Counted from the stretch's first letter, positions 45,236-57,569 are shown. The stretch: DNA of 64,000 bases from Ochotona curzoniae (GCF_017591425.1 NW_024467106.1:21070501-21134500); one strand, 5' to 3'. Numbers and translations are program-made. The notes: a model not told the origin generated them from the sequence alone.

Positions 45236-45576
45236 GTATAGGAAAAGTTACACTGACATTGATGACCAAGCAGTACTTGAGTAAGAGACATTACAGCTAA
45301 TCTCACTTATAGGCTCATGAAAACCTTTGGGAAGAATGGATAGTTAATATTGAATCTTGAAGAATAAGTTTATAGTATTAAAGCAAGATTGAGTCATCTA
45401 GTGGATCATATAAACTGAGGAAAAGTTTTTCCCCTGACATTGGAAGAGTAGATATGTTCATAGTCTGGAAACCTGCCTAATGCTAGAAGAAGGGATCATT
45501 TCAACAACAGTTCTTAAATCTGGTGTAAATGGTTGGATGGAGAGTGATATTGTTAGAAGAGGGAATATACAGGAAA

Positions 45577-45578
<2 letters not shown>

Positions 45579-45629
<51 letters not shown>
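45579..45629 (+). repeat. (TG)23 followed by CGCGC
   Basis: 46 bases of TG repeat (45579-45624) run straight into gcgcgc, giving about 50 bases of strict purine-pyrimidine alternation, a Z-DNA-prone composition. Confidence 0.96.
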
Positions 45630-45857
45630 TTTTAATGGGATTTGATTAGTCTGCATTTTAATGCAGTCCTACGTCCCAGATCTATATCCATGAAACTTCA
45701 TGTTCTTAGACAATAGTTTAGAGTCCTCTGTGATTCCTTTATCTCACATTCTGTATCTTCCACAGGTTCTGTTGGGTTTTCTTCAAAAGATATCTAATAT
45801 CTGATTATTTCTTATCATCTTCAAGGCTATAACTCTCATAGAAGCCACCTTGATTTT

Positions 45858-45892
45858 AGGGGCAGTTTAACATGGCCTCCTAAACTGCCCCT
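45858..45892. repeat. Perfect 12-bp inverted repeat, 11-base loop
   Basis: Arms aggggcagttta (45858-45869) and taaactgcccct (45881-45892) are exact complements. Confidence 0.93.
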
Positions 45893-46029
45893 TCCACTCC
45901 ACATTTTGCTTTCCTGCATCCTGTTCTCAACTCAGTAGACAGAGTCGTCCCCTGAGAGACAAGTCAGATCCTGACTTCTCTGTCCAAAGCATCTCGAGGT
46001 CAACCCATTTCCTGCAACATGAAATCATA

Positions 46030-46565
46030 AGATATTTACAGTGGTGGTCTGTATGACTCACCCTCTGACCCTACAGCCCAAGCCCATTGCTTCTAGGACT
46101 CCCCCTTCCCTGCTCGAACCTTTTCTGACATCGCTTTGCCATATTGAAACCCTAGTATTCCTCAGACATGTATACCATGCTTCTAACTAAGAGCCTTGTT
46201 TTGTGATTTTTCACCTGCCAAGAAGGACTTTTTCTTAGATGCCACATAGCCAGCTCCTTGTCTCTTTCAGCTCTTCACCAAATTAGGCCTCCTTTGGCCA
46301 TCTTATGTAAGATATAGGTGCCCCGCTACCTCAGATCTCCCAATCCACCCATTCCTTTTTTTCCCTTCAGTACTTATCCCCATGTATCATATTCTATATT
46401 TTACCTCAACATATTGCCTGCAGACTGTCTTCTTCCCACTACTTTGCATCTATAACGAGTGTTCCATGAGGGCATTTACTCGTGCATTGTTCCCTACTGT
46501 ATCTCTGTACCTACAAGAGTGCCTCATTACTTATTTCTTAGTATATATGAATTCAGGCAGTGACT
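46030..46565 (+). repeat. L2 3' region
   Basis: 'gcatctataacgagtgttccatgagggcatttactcg', 'tgcattgttccctactgtatctctgtacctacaagagtgcctcattactta' (in parts) is the L2 3' end; sequence to its left fits the upstream L2 part. Confidence 0.75.
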
Positions 46566-46714
46566 ACAGCAAGATGTTGACAGAAGGATCTGGTGTTCCA
46601 AAGGCAAATTTGATTTAAAGATTGGTTAGGGAATCCTTTGCAATGAAGTGACAGCTCGGTGGGTGTAACAAGACAGACCAACATGAACCCAGAAAAAATT
46701 ACAAAATGTGCAGA

Positions 46715-46920
46715 TGAACTAGTGGAGTAGTAGAGTTGAGAGCAATCACTTTCTTATGATAGACTTGAGTTAAAATGCTACCCCAACATTAACCACCTCT
46801 ATAACCCTGGGAAGGTAACTAGATCATTCTTGGCTTCCATAGTCTTAGGATGAACTGAAAATGATTTTGACTTTGGTGTAAGTGCAAGTAAACAATATAA
46901 ATTGTGTTTGTTGATGCCAT
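46715..46920 (+). repeat. MIR fragment
   Basis: 'agtggagtagtagagttgagagc', 'acttgagttaaaatgctaccccaacattaaccacctctataaccctgggaaggtaactag' (in parts) follow the MIR core. Confidence 0.7.
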
Positions 46921-46944
46921 CACCATTAAAATTAGTAAAATTCT

Positions 46945-47226
46945 GCAAAGGCACTTAGCTTGGTGATTAAGATAGCCATATGCTGCATTGGAGTGCCCGG
47001 GTTTAATTCTTGGACCAGCTTATGATTTCTGGTTTCTAGCAATGCAAACACTGAGGTGGGGACAGTAAGGCTCAAATACTTGGGTCCTGGCCACTCATAC
47101 GGGAGACCTAGGTTCAGTTGGTTGTTCCCATGTTTAGCACTTGCACATCTGCAACTGTTGAAGGCATTTGGGGAGTGAGTCGCCTGTGAGATCTGTTTAT
47201 TTAACTCTCAAATAACTAAGTAAATA
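46945..47226 (+). mobile_element. Diverged lagomorph SINE
   Basis: Head 'ggcacttagcttggtgattaagat', 'gggagacctaggttcagttgg', 'gcatctgcaactgttgaaggcatttggggagtgag'-type blocks and the tail 'caaataactaagtaaataac'. Confidence 0.78.
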
Positions 47227-47229
47227 ACA

Positions 47230-48310
47230 AAATGAAAAGCTATCCTTATAAAATTCAGGAAAGCACTCTGGGAAAAAGAAGGAGGGAACAGAGTAAAAAG
47301 GTGTGAACTATGTAAAGATGGTTCTTTAGCTAAGGCCAGATATGCTAAAGAAAATGTGAGTTCTGGGGTAGGTTGATTTGAGTAAGCAGTTTCACTTGAA
47401 CCAGAAAGTCATAATCCCATATTTTACAATGAGCTAATGTTTTGTGGAAAAATAACACTAATTTCCCTAGGAAAAAAAAAGCTAAATGAAAACAAAACAA
47501 AGCAAAACACTGGACTCTCAATTGTGTCCAGCTGACAAATGTAGGGACAGGGTGACCCAAAAATTTGCTTTTCTCTGGTCTTTGGGAGATTTTCTTGCTT
47601 CCTCATCAGAACCAGTTTGCTAGTTTATGAGGGTTAAGTCATTGTGCAGTACCATTCAGCTTGTCCCGTGGGTATTTATTTACAGATGGATGGATGCCAT
47701 CTTGATTTATTGTCTGTCAAATCATAATTATTAACGATGGAGTTAATTGTCATTTCAAGCACCTGTAATTACCCACTGAGCTCTCATGTGGTGACAAATC
47801 TGTGCTTTCAATCCAAACTGAAAGATGTATAAGATATTTCACTTCCCTGTTCATCTCTATTATTTCTTGCTCGAAATGAAAGAATAGTAGAAATTATTGA
47901 TACTTTTAAATATAATTTGTGGGCTTTCTGGAAAGAAGAATTGTGAGTCATGGTAACTTTTTGAGTGGTAGGGCTAGTATAACAAGAATCTAGTGATGTG
48001 AGTTACAATAACTGAAGTTAAAATTATGAGGCATGCTCTTTCAAAGATTGGTCTAATAAAACAATTGACAATGTTCCCAGTATATTCTATGATGAATCAC
48101 CCAGAATAATGGTTTATAACCCTCATTATTTGTTTGCTTCATCATGTACCAGAGCCTTATAACCTTCTGAACTTTTGGGTCAGAATTCAGAAAATAGCAT
48201 AAGATTACCCTAATTATACAGATGTTATCTTTTTATCACTTTGACATAGGGCTCTAAATTAAATTCTCTGCTTAATTCTTGAGAACCACTTGAAATAAAG
48301 AAATAAAAGT
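47230..48310. other. Unique sequence, possible conserved enhancer, no gene seen
   Basis: It includes the homeodomain/E-box cluster at 47714-47771. No coding frame of note. Confidence 0.45.
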
Positions 48311-48316
48311 TAGAGA

Positions 48317-48614
48317 GGCTGGCACCTGGGAGTAACGGCTGTCTCTTCCTGAGGTATTGGTGTCATATATGGATGCTGGTTCATGTCTCAGCTGCTCCAC
48401 TTCCTGTCTCACTCCCTACTTATGGCTTGGGAAAGCAGCAGACGATGGTCAAAGTCCTTGGCTTCTAGGTTTGGATCAACTCAGCTGCAGCTATAGCGGC
48501 TATCTGGGTAATGAACCAGTGGCTATCAGTGGTCATAAACCAATGACTTCTCTTTCCGTCTCTCTTCTCTATGCATCTCTGCATTTCAAATAAAAATAAA
48601 TAAATCTTTAGAAG
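48317..48614 (+). mobile_element. Diverged lagomorph SINE
   Basis: 'gaggctggcacctgggagtaacggctgtctcttcc', 'gcttgggaaagcagcagacgatgg', 'aactcagctgcagctatagc', tail 'aaataaaaataaataaatct'. Confidence 0.82.
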
Positions 48615-48619
48615 AGAAT

Positions 48620-50400
48620 ACAGATATTTAAATCAAGAAAGGGACAAGTGTATTTGTCATAAAGGTATATTCCTCTTTCCACTTTTGGCAGCTTCTCCTT
48701 CCTTGGCATACTTTGCACTTTTTAGCCCTCCCAAATGTGTACATTTTGAGGAAGGAACACGCAATTGGCTTATCTCCATCAGCAGAGGGTCGGGTAGAAT
48801 CTTCCTCACCAAGCATGATCTTGGGATGATGTCCTGTGAATTCATCATCTTTTCCCTGCTTGGAAAGTCATCAAGTAAGCTTCAAGTGTCTGGTTTCTGC
48901 TGTGTTTTAAACTAAAAACATAGAGAAAAGAAACCCCTGTCTCTGGCTCCTCAATATTCCTATGGAGGATAACTCACTGACAACAGGGATATTAAGGCCC
49001 TAGGTATCCAGAAAGCCTCTCTTGTCATTTGCTCTGAGGTGAGATCAACTTGGGTCCATTTCTGATAACATTACTTCCCAGCCAGAGAGACATCCACCCA
49101 CAAGAGCTGTGAAGGCACCCACTGCCTTTGTGAAGGGAATGTGGATTCATCAGTCAAGGAAAAACAGTCAGGACTTCTAGGTAGATACTTAGGATCACCA
49201 CATAATTTCCCTTCAGGCTGACTTGATTCTGTGTAAGAGGTATTCACCTGCACGTAAGGCGTAAAGATCTGGTGTCCTTTACATGATCTTACCTGTAGTA
49301 TCTACCCTTCAAGTGTAGCTTTCTGAAACAATTCTTAGATCTTTCGGGCTCCATGGTGTCTAAAGTATTTTACTGTGACATTCAGTGGGCTTTATTTTCT
49401 GGCCTCTACTTAGACTTCCATTCATTACTCCTTTGCTTTCCCAAGTTGGATGGCATTTCTTTGCTTTCACACTGCAAACTTCAGTTTCTTTCTCCATTTC
49501 ATTTATCTGGAGCATTACTGATGATTCTTAAAAATCTCCTAGTCAGCAGAGATCTCCTCTGTGGGTTTCCCCCTGATGACCCACAGTCCTGCAGCTTTCA
49601 ATTCTTTCTCTAACTTCTGCTTTAATTACCTCTCACATGATACCATATTTTGCTTTCTTTTCTGTCCATCCCAGTTTTAGTATCCTTGAGAGCAGTCTAG
49701 CATAGATACTTTTCTGTCATATAGTGGCAAACAATGAAGTTAAATTGATTTTTGTTTTCATTCTGTGTATATCTCCTACTTTGTGGTGCAGGGCTTAGTA
49801 TGTAGCTTGTACCAGATGACTAGTCAGTGATGGATCCTTATAAAAATACAGATAAAATCTTGGCTAGCATTTTTGATACCAGTGGTAAAGGACATATGGT
49901 TCTTTATGGGTAAATAAGTGCTGGCTTAAAGGAGAAGTCCACTATTTTTCCAAGACATACATGACAGTTAATCATATCCAAATGGAAAGAAAATACAGTT
50001 TTGGTTTTCATTACAACAGTTTTTATTAAATATTTAGGAAATTGAATATGCATTCTATAGTCAATGTATATTTTTTTTCTTTTAAATGCAGGGTTTTTCT
50101 GGATGCCCAAGGATTGTCTTTCTTTTCTCCCTTCCCTGACCCTCCTTTCCTTTCCACACAGAAAGGCAATCTTGGGCAAAACAGAATAGTACTAACTTCT
50201 ATGGAAGAAAAAAATGAGAAGTTTGTTCCTATGTCAAAATAATCTTCTGGTAGATTATACCATCAGATCCTCAAGATGAATGTAGAGGTAGACATTTCTG
50301 CAAATCTTTTCTCATATCTGATGCCAACTTAAGGGCCATTGGTTTTATTAGCCCAGTATTGGTTAAGTCTATGGAGAAAAGCTTTCTTGGCTGGAAATCA
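48620..50400. other. Unique sequence, no gene seen
   Basis: Several frames of 60-91 codons without motifs. No repeat family recognised. Confidence 0.5.
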
Positions 50401-50403
50401 CAC

Positions 50404-50605
50404 TTTAAAAAAAAAAAACAGGTATTTGAGAGTAAAGGAGAAATGGCAAGAGAGGGGGAGGAAGGGAGCAAGCTCTGCTGGTTCATTCCTCAAATTCCTG
50501 AGATGGTCAAGGCTGAACCAGGCTGAAGCTGGGAGATGGGGATACAATCCAGGTCTCCCCTAAGGGTGGCCAGAACTCAGCCACTTGAGCCATCACTTAC
50601 TGTCT
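50404..50605 (-). mobile_element. Lagomorph SINE, diverged
   Basis: T/A-rich tail side 'ctttaaaaaaaaaaaacagg', 'gaaatggcaagagagggg', 'ggctgaaccaggctgaagctggg', 'ggatacaatccaggtctcccc' and a weak reversed head. Confidence 0.7.
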
Positions 50606-50609
50606 CTCA

Positions 50610-51340
50610 GGAAGCTGAAAGTATACGCAGAGCTTGAGATTAAATGAAGACACATCAGTGTGGAGGTGGCTGCTCCAAACATTGCCTTAACTGCCCCAAG
50701 AGCTGTACTTTGTGAAATTAAAAGAAAAAAAAAAGAATCTTTCATGTGAAACTTGAACTTTTCTATTTATATTCTGATACCATCAAGAGCTTTTCAAGGT
50801 AAAGTTGACAGCTAAGTTCTAGAGTGTTTTGAAAATTGTACTGAGTGGACTACTCCCTCAGGCCCTGTCATCCTCTAGGAACCATTAATTACTGTCTGGA
50901 TGATTTATATACAAACATCCATTATCTCCATATCAGAAAAGCACTTCTCTGTATTTGCTTCAAAGTCTCAAGAGAGAAGCTATATGTACCTCCTACAGGA
51001 AATAGTGGAGAGAGAGGAGCTTAAATGGCAGGTGCTGGAATAGTGCTGTGCTGGTCAGATTCAGATCCTGCCTTGGTGTTTCTGACACTGTGTCCTGTTC
51101 TTAACCACAAAACCTCTTCTTGGTCCTGCTTGTCATTGTCCAACACAAAATTAAAAAGGGAAGGGACTGGAATAGTTTGTTTTAAATTTCTCAGTAGAAA
51201 ATAAGGCATGTCTGTCATATTTTGCTTCCTCAAAGTGATGTATCCCTAAAGCACGAGAGAACAGCATAATGATGGCTGGTAGGGACCCACTGATTTTCAT
51301 CCTGGCCAGCGTTCATTGGTGAGAATGTTGAGGAGAGTCC
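50610..51340. other. Unique sequence, no gene seen
   Basis: Nothing recognised. Confidence 0.45.
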
Positions 51341-51344
51341 TTTG

Positions 51345-51460
51345 ACCTGGGAGCAGTCTGGGTCTAGGTCTGGCTGGTCACATCATCTTGAACAACTCAG
51401 TTATTTCTCTAGTCTCAGTTTCCTTTTTTATATGATGACTCATCACTTGCCTTATCCTAG
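51345..51460 (+). repeat. MIR fragment
   Basis: 'gagcagtctgggtctaggtctggctggtcacatcatcttgaacaactcagttatttctctagtctcagtttcc' (in parts) is the MIR core. Confidence 0.65.
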
Positions 51461-51464
51461 ATCT

Positions 51465-51880
51465 GAATTCTTCTAGAAGCTGATAGCTCCAGAAGGGATG
51501 TATCATTTGGTGAACATCTAAGTTCCAGGCATGCACACACAATTGAGTGTCTGCCAAGAAGTCACTTCCTATCACCACTATCAAAACCTATTCTCAAGGC
51601 CATACAATTGCATCCAGCAAAGCAGTAATTACACACCCTGGAGTTTATAGTGAAGAAGAAAATCTTTGAAACGAGAAAAAGTTACATTAAAACAATTCTG
51701 CTAATTGTATAGTAAAGAATTTGATGGGACTTCAATGCTCAGTAGTTGGAGAGTGGGTCAGAACAGTTAATGGGCTATTTCAAAGTCATGGGAACTGTAG
51801 GAAGAAGTGTCTCTGACCATAGAGATAATGAAAAATTACCCTATGGACTGTAAAATGGATGTGAAAAAGATAAAATTAAG
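51465..51880. other. Unique sequence, no gene seen
   Basis: Nothing recognised. Confidence 0.45.
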
Positions 51881-51884
51881 AGGA

Positions 51885-52085
51885 GCATGTGTCAGTTGTG
51901 CACCCAATGGGACAGGCATTGTGTAGGCATGAATAACCTCGCTTGATCTTCAGAATAGTCATGAGGTTAGGTACTAACCTAACAATTTGCAGATAGGAAC
52001 CAGGGGTTCAGAGAATAATAATCGCTTTTTCAAAACCACTGCTGCACATGTACCAATACTCAAGGATCCAATTCAGGTATAGCTC
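51885..52085 (-). repeat. MIR, reversed
   Basis: 'gacaggcattgtgtaggcatgaat', 'cttgatcttcagaatagtcatgaggttaggtac', 'cagataggaaccaggggttcagagaa' follow reversed MIR order. Confidence 0.7.
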
Positions 52086-52089
52086 ATGT

Positions 52090-52970
52090 TTTGTTGTTCA
52101 AAGTATCTCTGCTCAAAATGTCTCTGTGAACATTGGGTTAGCAAATACTGAATAGTTGCCCTTAGCCAAAACCCAACGCCAATGTTCTGAAAGCCTCTAA
52201 GTCACAGGACTTTCATCCACAATCATTACACAGAGGATCCCTTACATCAGTTTTTGACTTGATGGTGGTGTAAAAGTGATAGGTATTTTGTAGAATTTTG
52301 GTCTTTTCAAATACAAGCAACGGGCAGGTATCTACAGCTCCAGTCAGCCCTATTGTCATATGCTAAACAGCCAATCACAGTGCACCATGCTGCCCAACCA
52401 TGTTGCTCCATAGGTCAAGCATATTAGTTGCATTTTCTGCTTATTGTAACTTCAAGTTAAAATAGGTTGATTAGGATGCAGCCCCATGATAAGTTGAAAA
52501 GCACCAGTATGTGCTTGTGTTTAAGAGCACCTCGTTTTATACATATATTTATGACCCACTAACATTGAATTCTCATTAATAGTGCTATTACTCATGCTGA
52601 AACGAAGCTTACTTCACATGGCACATTTCTTCTGTAAAGCACCTTACAGCTTTCCTGAACTTACAAGTCCTAGACAACATTCCAGGACAACACTTGGGGC
52701 CATTTGAATAACTGAATTTATCTATAGGAAGCACAAAACTTTGGAAAGAATAGTACTAAGTAGACTGCAAATAGGACATTTGTTTACAGTATGAAAGCTG
52801 AAACAGAAGGTAGAGTGTCGCCTTGTCCAACCTGAGCTGGAAACAGGTGCTGGGGGCAACTAAAATTTATCACTGTCATACAGGTGCCTGAATAATGAAA
52901 CTGAAGGGAGCATTGATTATGGGAATCTTAATACATTTAAGCAAGTAAGCATATTTACAAACAGATTCAT
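52090..52970. other. Unique sequence, no gene seen
   Basis: Nothing recognised. Confidence 0.45.
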
Positions 52971-52974
52971 TAAT

Positions 52975-53100
52975 GATTAAACTTGATGTTCATTGAACAA
53001 ATATTTAATGTGTGTCTCTTATGTTCTAGGCACTAAGGATTCAATAGTGAACTAGCCAAAGAGAGGATCTTTATAGAGGGATGGAGGCTTGCTGAGACCC
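52975..53100 (-). repeat. L2 3' end, reversed
   Basis: 'gttcattgaacaaatatttaatgtgtgtctcttatgttctaggcactaaggattcaatagtgaac' (in parts) is the classic reversed L2 end. Confidence 0.8.
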
Positions 53101-53104
53101 ATGG

Positions 53105-53475
53105 ATCTCTGCTTCCTCTAAAGCTTAAGAGTGGGGCATTTAGGATGTCTACTTTTGGGAAGCAACTTAAAGTTAGCCCAGACTTACGTGAGATTCTTCA
53201 GGAGATAATATGGCCCAGGCCTGTAGTTGAGGACAATTTCATCAACATTCCTCGTGCATCTGAGACGATGTCAGTCACAACAAACCATCCTCAGGACAAC
53301 GGCAGGAGTAGACACAGGAGGCAAGTCCTCACGGTGAGAATGAGCTTGTGGGGGAAAAAAAACCCCTGCTCATCCCATGCCAAGTTCTGTTCCCTGAATT
53401 TGTCAGAATGAGAATGTTATGGCTGGTGTTGGAGCCAGCTGCAAAACTCAACTGGAGTCAAGAGATCCCAGGAAC
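53105..53475. other. Unique sequence with an 88-codon frame
   Basis: The plus frame 53145-53411 opens MSTFGKQLKVSPDLREILQE and has no stop for 88 codons, but I recognise no family and see no promoter or splice context, so I call no gene. Confidence 0.35.
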
Positions 53476-53479
53476 CCAC

Positions 53480-53610
53480 CTTCACCACAGACTGACTGAT
53501 AAGGAACCTGCGGCCCAGCAAGGAGAAACCTCCAGTTAGGTTCCAAGGAAAATGACTGGTCCAGGACTGGAATTTAGCTCTGACACTAAATTGTCATTCT
53601 ATATTGTTCT
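53480..53610 (-). repeat. MIR fragment, reversed
   Basis: 'ctgataaggaacctgcggcccagcaagg', 'tgactggtccaggactggaatttagctctgac' is reversed MIR. Confidence 0.6.
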
Positions 53611-53614
53611 GACT

Positions 53615-56150
53615 AGAACTTAGGAGAAGCTTTGGCAGAATTCCGAAGTCTGCACGGGTGCCATTGATTGTACCGTTGTATTGTGGCTATAGTAGCAGCA
53701 GTCTCTGTGGCTCACAAGGCTCTCTGTTATGGGTTTTCAGGGATATTTTGTCAGGTGCTGAATCTAAAGAAGTTCAAAGTGCTTGGTCAAGGACAGTAAG
53801 CCAGCTCAGGGAGATAAGAAAGGGATGTCTTGATGGATTGTGTTTGCTAATATCAATGATGCCAGTGCTTTCACTGCGGTAGCCTTCAAGCTACCATTGA
53901 TTAGCAGCTTGCACACAGAGTCCTTGACAATGTAGCAATCTGCTCTCTGGAGTCTGTACCAATGTCTCCAGTACAACCTGTAGCTCTCTGAGCAGAGGCA
54001 GCTGGAGGAAGAGAGAGATGCTTGACCCTTAGTTCTGTAAGGTCAACCAGACCTGGGAGGTTCTGAATCCTAGATTGTAAGATGAACACTGACAAATTGA
54101 AGTGTGTTCACTTGGAGCCTAGAGCAGTTTCACCAGAAAAACCCTTTGGGAAGAGCCTTATGCTGGCTGAAATGAGAATCCAGGGGAAGCAAAAGCACAA
54201 TTCTCTTGGCCATCATTTCTGAGTGTATGGCTACCAGATGCTTTTCCTTGGCAGTAAAATCTGAACAAAAAAGACAGAAGTGCTGTGCAGAGCAAGGAGG
54301 CTGCTTTCAACTCACCATAAGGGTTTTTAATCAAGTTGCCCATGGAAAGGCGTGGCACCTAGCTCCACAGTGATGCTTTCTTCAGTTAGGAAGAAGTTGT
54401 GGGGGCAACCACTAGGTGGGGCTATGGCTGTGGGGACTCCACTGGACCCTTCGAGTTGTGCCAGAGGCCCTATCCACCACTGGACTCTTCTTCCTGTGTT
54501 CTGCCTATTACACTGCTTTCCCTCTCTCGCTTTTTCTTTCTGCTCTCTCCCCTGGCTCATCTTCACAGCTGATTCTGACCACTTAGCCTGCTTGCCGACC
54601 TCCCTGCTCACCCAGCTTTGTGGCTGTCCACAGAGAGCACAGAGCAAGCTCAGCCTGGTGCCTGGCTCCTGACTGCTTTAGCCTCCAGGGAAAGGGCAAG
54701 CCCTCGGGTTCCAACTTTTTTTTTTCCTTTCTCTTCTCTTTTCCAACATTCTCAGCTCTACACTGATGACTGAAGAAGGGCAAATAAACAAACTGAAACT
54801 GAAACTGAGCATTGACCATAAAGTGAGGACATCTGGGCAGCTTGTAAGGAAATTTACATGCCTGCTGGGTTTCAGGTTACATATTTTGTGTTGCCTGGTT
54901 ACAAGCCCACAGTTTCCTTTCATGCTTTCTTCTCCCCCTCGTCCCTGTTTATAGTGTAATTACCACTGTGACATCATAATCCTCCATTGAACAGCTGTCA
55001 GGGGGCCCTGGCTGCTGAGTAAACAGAGCTTTACAATCTCTCTTCCACAGGCTGGTTTACTAAATAGATCAATATTTGGTTTGTAGGCACAGAGATTAGG
55101 AGGTGGAAGTGTCTTTTGAAAAAGCCCTTTCTTTTCCCAGGGCCCCCAGTGCACCTGAGAATGCTAGAAAGAATAGCCAGGTTCATGGACAAAAAGGAAA
55201 AAAAAAATTTGCCCAAGCTGCTTTCACCTGCCTGTGATTTCCCAAGGAATAGCTTGTCTTAGAGAACTGAGCCTTGCGTAAGAATTTTTTAATGTCTTAG
55301 ACTCTTCATTCTAACGCTTCAAGAATCCTATGTTCTGTTCGCTCTACTTCCCCCTTAGGTCTCCTTTTCTCTGTTCCCAATCCCACTTTACTTAATCTTT
55401 CTAAATGGATATTATAGCCTCCAGGAGTGAAAGAATGACACAAGGATAAACAGAAACTAAGCTCTGAAGCTCAAACCTCCCCCCTGCCCTGGTCCAGGAT
55501 TAGGAGCTCTGCAAAGAAAGCAGCCTCCAGGTTGCTTTGTCAAACCGGAGACTCCTGGGTGGTATTGTGGGAAAGGATGATATAGCTTTGGCCTCTGCTG
55601 GGTAAGGAAACTGTGCCTGCAACACAGATGCAGAGCACTCTGAGTACTGACAGGAGCAGCAGGACCTTTGAGTTCCAATCCTGGTCCTGCCTGTAGCCTG
55701 CTCAGAGAGGCTTAGCAGGGGAACTGGGTGGCAAGAATTCCCTAGGCTCCTCCCAGCGAGGCTGATGCAAGCTGGCCTGGTGCTGCATTTGGTTCACTGT
55801 AAACAGAGCATTAACCCCTCACTGCAAAGATTCCTTGAGATAATAGCCATGAGATGCCTTGCTGAAACTTGGTGGCTGTCATTTTGTAACTAACATCATA
55901 GAATCCCTATAAAAGTCAAAACTTGGGTAAAGAAAAGCATCCACAGGACGCACATCATCTTTTGTATTCATGGGATCTTGAGAAAGTTGACAGAAGCTGT
56001 GCATTATCTTCCCAGTCCATGTACCATGAACTTTTTGAAGCACCCTTAACTATGATCCTAGGTAATCTTGACATCATCTGCAAAGAAGGATAAAATATTG
56101 CTTAGAGGTCTCTTAGAGACCATTCATTGGCCTAGTTTTTCATAAATGCC
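53615..56150. other. Long unique stretch, no gene seen
   Basis: Frames of up to 106 codons on opposite strands (54327-54672) lack motifs. Two patches look like conserved non-coding DNA (54955-55100, 55735-55920). Confidence 0.45.
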
Positions 56151-56154
56151 ACCT

Positions 56155-56310
56155 CGATGAGTTGCTTTCTTATTTCACAGTTCGGTGAAGTTTGGAGAAG
56201 ATGCATGATTTGCCCAAGATCATCCAGATTGCAAATGTCGGGTCCAGCTTGAGTTGAGTTAGTTCTAGACCTCCTGGCTTCTCCCCTTCCCCACTATGTC
56301 ATACAAATGG
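56155..56310 (-). repeat. MIR, reversed
   Basis: 'ttatttcacagttcggtgaagtttggagaagatgcatgatttgcccaagatcatccagattgcaaatg' (in parts), then 'ctagacctcctggcttctccccttccccactatgtcatac', fits reversed MIR well. Confidence 0.8.
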
Positions 56311-56314
56311 CCAG

Positions 56315-57210
56315 TCTGACATGGAAAGGGAAGCAGCAAGATGGCAAGGTGCTGCTTGTGTATGACAGATGAGAAAGAGAAGGAGACAAGCGTCTCTAAA
56401 GCCTGCAGTGTCCCTGTCGCAGCTGACGTGCAGCATCATAGTACTATGCTGACTCAGTCATTTCACAGACAGTTGGATTCTGCTCTGAAAAATAGAACAC
56501 AGTAATTGACAATCTCTAGGACTTCGTGAGACTTGCTCTGCACAAGCAGTTGCAGTAGACATGCACAACTACAAGGCCCATGTCCATGGTCCATGGAGGG
56601 GAGAGATTGGGAGCAGAAACCTAGCTCAGTGATTTCTCTGTGCAGACTAGCAGAAGTGTCTGTTCACTCTACTTCCTTCCCTGGCTGGGGTTAGCATTCT
56701 CTGCAAAGATGCTATGGTTTCATTTCAGTTATATAGATTTGTGTGTAGATCTGTACAGTGATAACATTCCTTCGTGCTATGTCTGTCCCAGATAACAAAT
56801 CTGATTCCAAAATCTAGTTTTGTATGTGAGAATCTTGCCTGCCCTGATTTCCAGAATATAGGCAGGCTTAGCAGGCTGTGGCTGTTCTTACCCTGGGACC
56901 CTAAGCAAGGCAGCATGGCAGAAGTACCTGTCAGGCTATAGGAAGTGCTCTTTTTGATGGCAGAGCTTGGTTTCACTGAAGAAGTGCCTTGCAGTGTGAG
57001 GACTTTGCAGTATCTAAAAGCTCACGTTTGTTTGACAATAAATAATATGTTACTGAGCTAATTTTTTTATCTGCTTCTGTGAGTCATGTACAAAAGGGGA
57101 TCTCCATAAACTGGTACTTCTCAAACTAGCACGTGTGAGAATCACATGGAGCTTAAATGCAGGCTATTGGGCTGTATACCCAGGGTTTCTAATATAGTAG
57201 TTTTTAAATG
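56315..57210. other. Unique sequence, no gene seen
   Basis: Nothing recognised. Confidence 0.45.
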
Positions 57211-57231
57211 GGGTTGAGAATCTGCATTTCT

Positions 57232-57551
57232 TTTTTTTTTGGTTTATTTATTTATTACTGGAAAGTCAGATATGCATAGAGGAGGAGGGACAGAGAGAGA
57301 GGAAGGTCTTCAGCCCAATTGATTCACTCCCCAGTGGCAGCAATGGCTGGAAGTGAGCCGATCCAGAGCAAGGAGCCAGGAACACTTCCAGATCTCCCAG
57401 TTGGGTGCATGGTTCCAAAGGACTTGGGGCTGCCCTCGACTGCTTTTCCAGGGCATAAGCAGGGAGCTGGATAGGAAGCAGGGCTGCTGGGACAGGAACT
57501 GGTGCCCATATGGGATCCCTGCACGTGCAAGGCGAGGACTTTAGCCAGGCC
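57232..57551 (-). mobile_element. Young pika-type SINE, slightly shortened at its 5' end
   Basis: T-run, 'ttactggaaagtcagatatgcatagaggaggag', 'ggtgcccatatgggatccctgc', then 'gaggactttagccaggcc', where the usual 'gctaggctac' head part is missing. Target duplications tgagaatctgcatttct (57215-57231) and tgagaatctatatttct (57552-57568) flank it. Confidence 0.93.
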
Positions 57552-57569
57552 TGAGAATCTATATTTCTA

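Larger units (their letters stand above)
45240..45955. other. Unique sequence with TG repeat and a stem-loop
   Basis: No gene. It contains the (TG)n run at 45579 and a 12-bp perfect inverted repeat at 45858-45892. Confidence 0.5.

Noticed and set aside
54327..54672. 106-codon frames on opposite strands over the same bases
   Set aside because: Mutually exclusive shadows without motifs.
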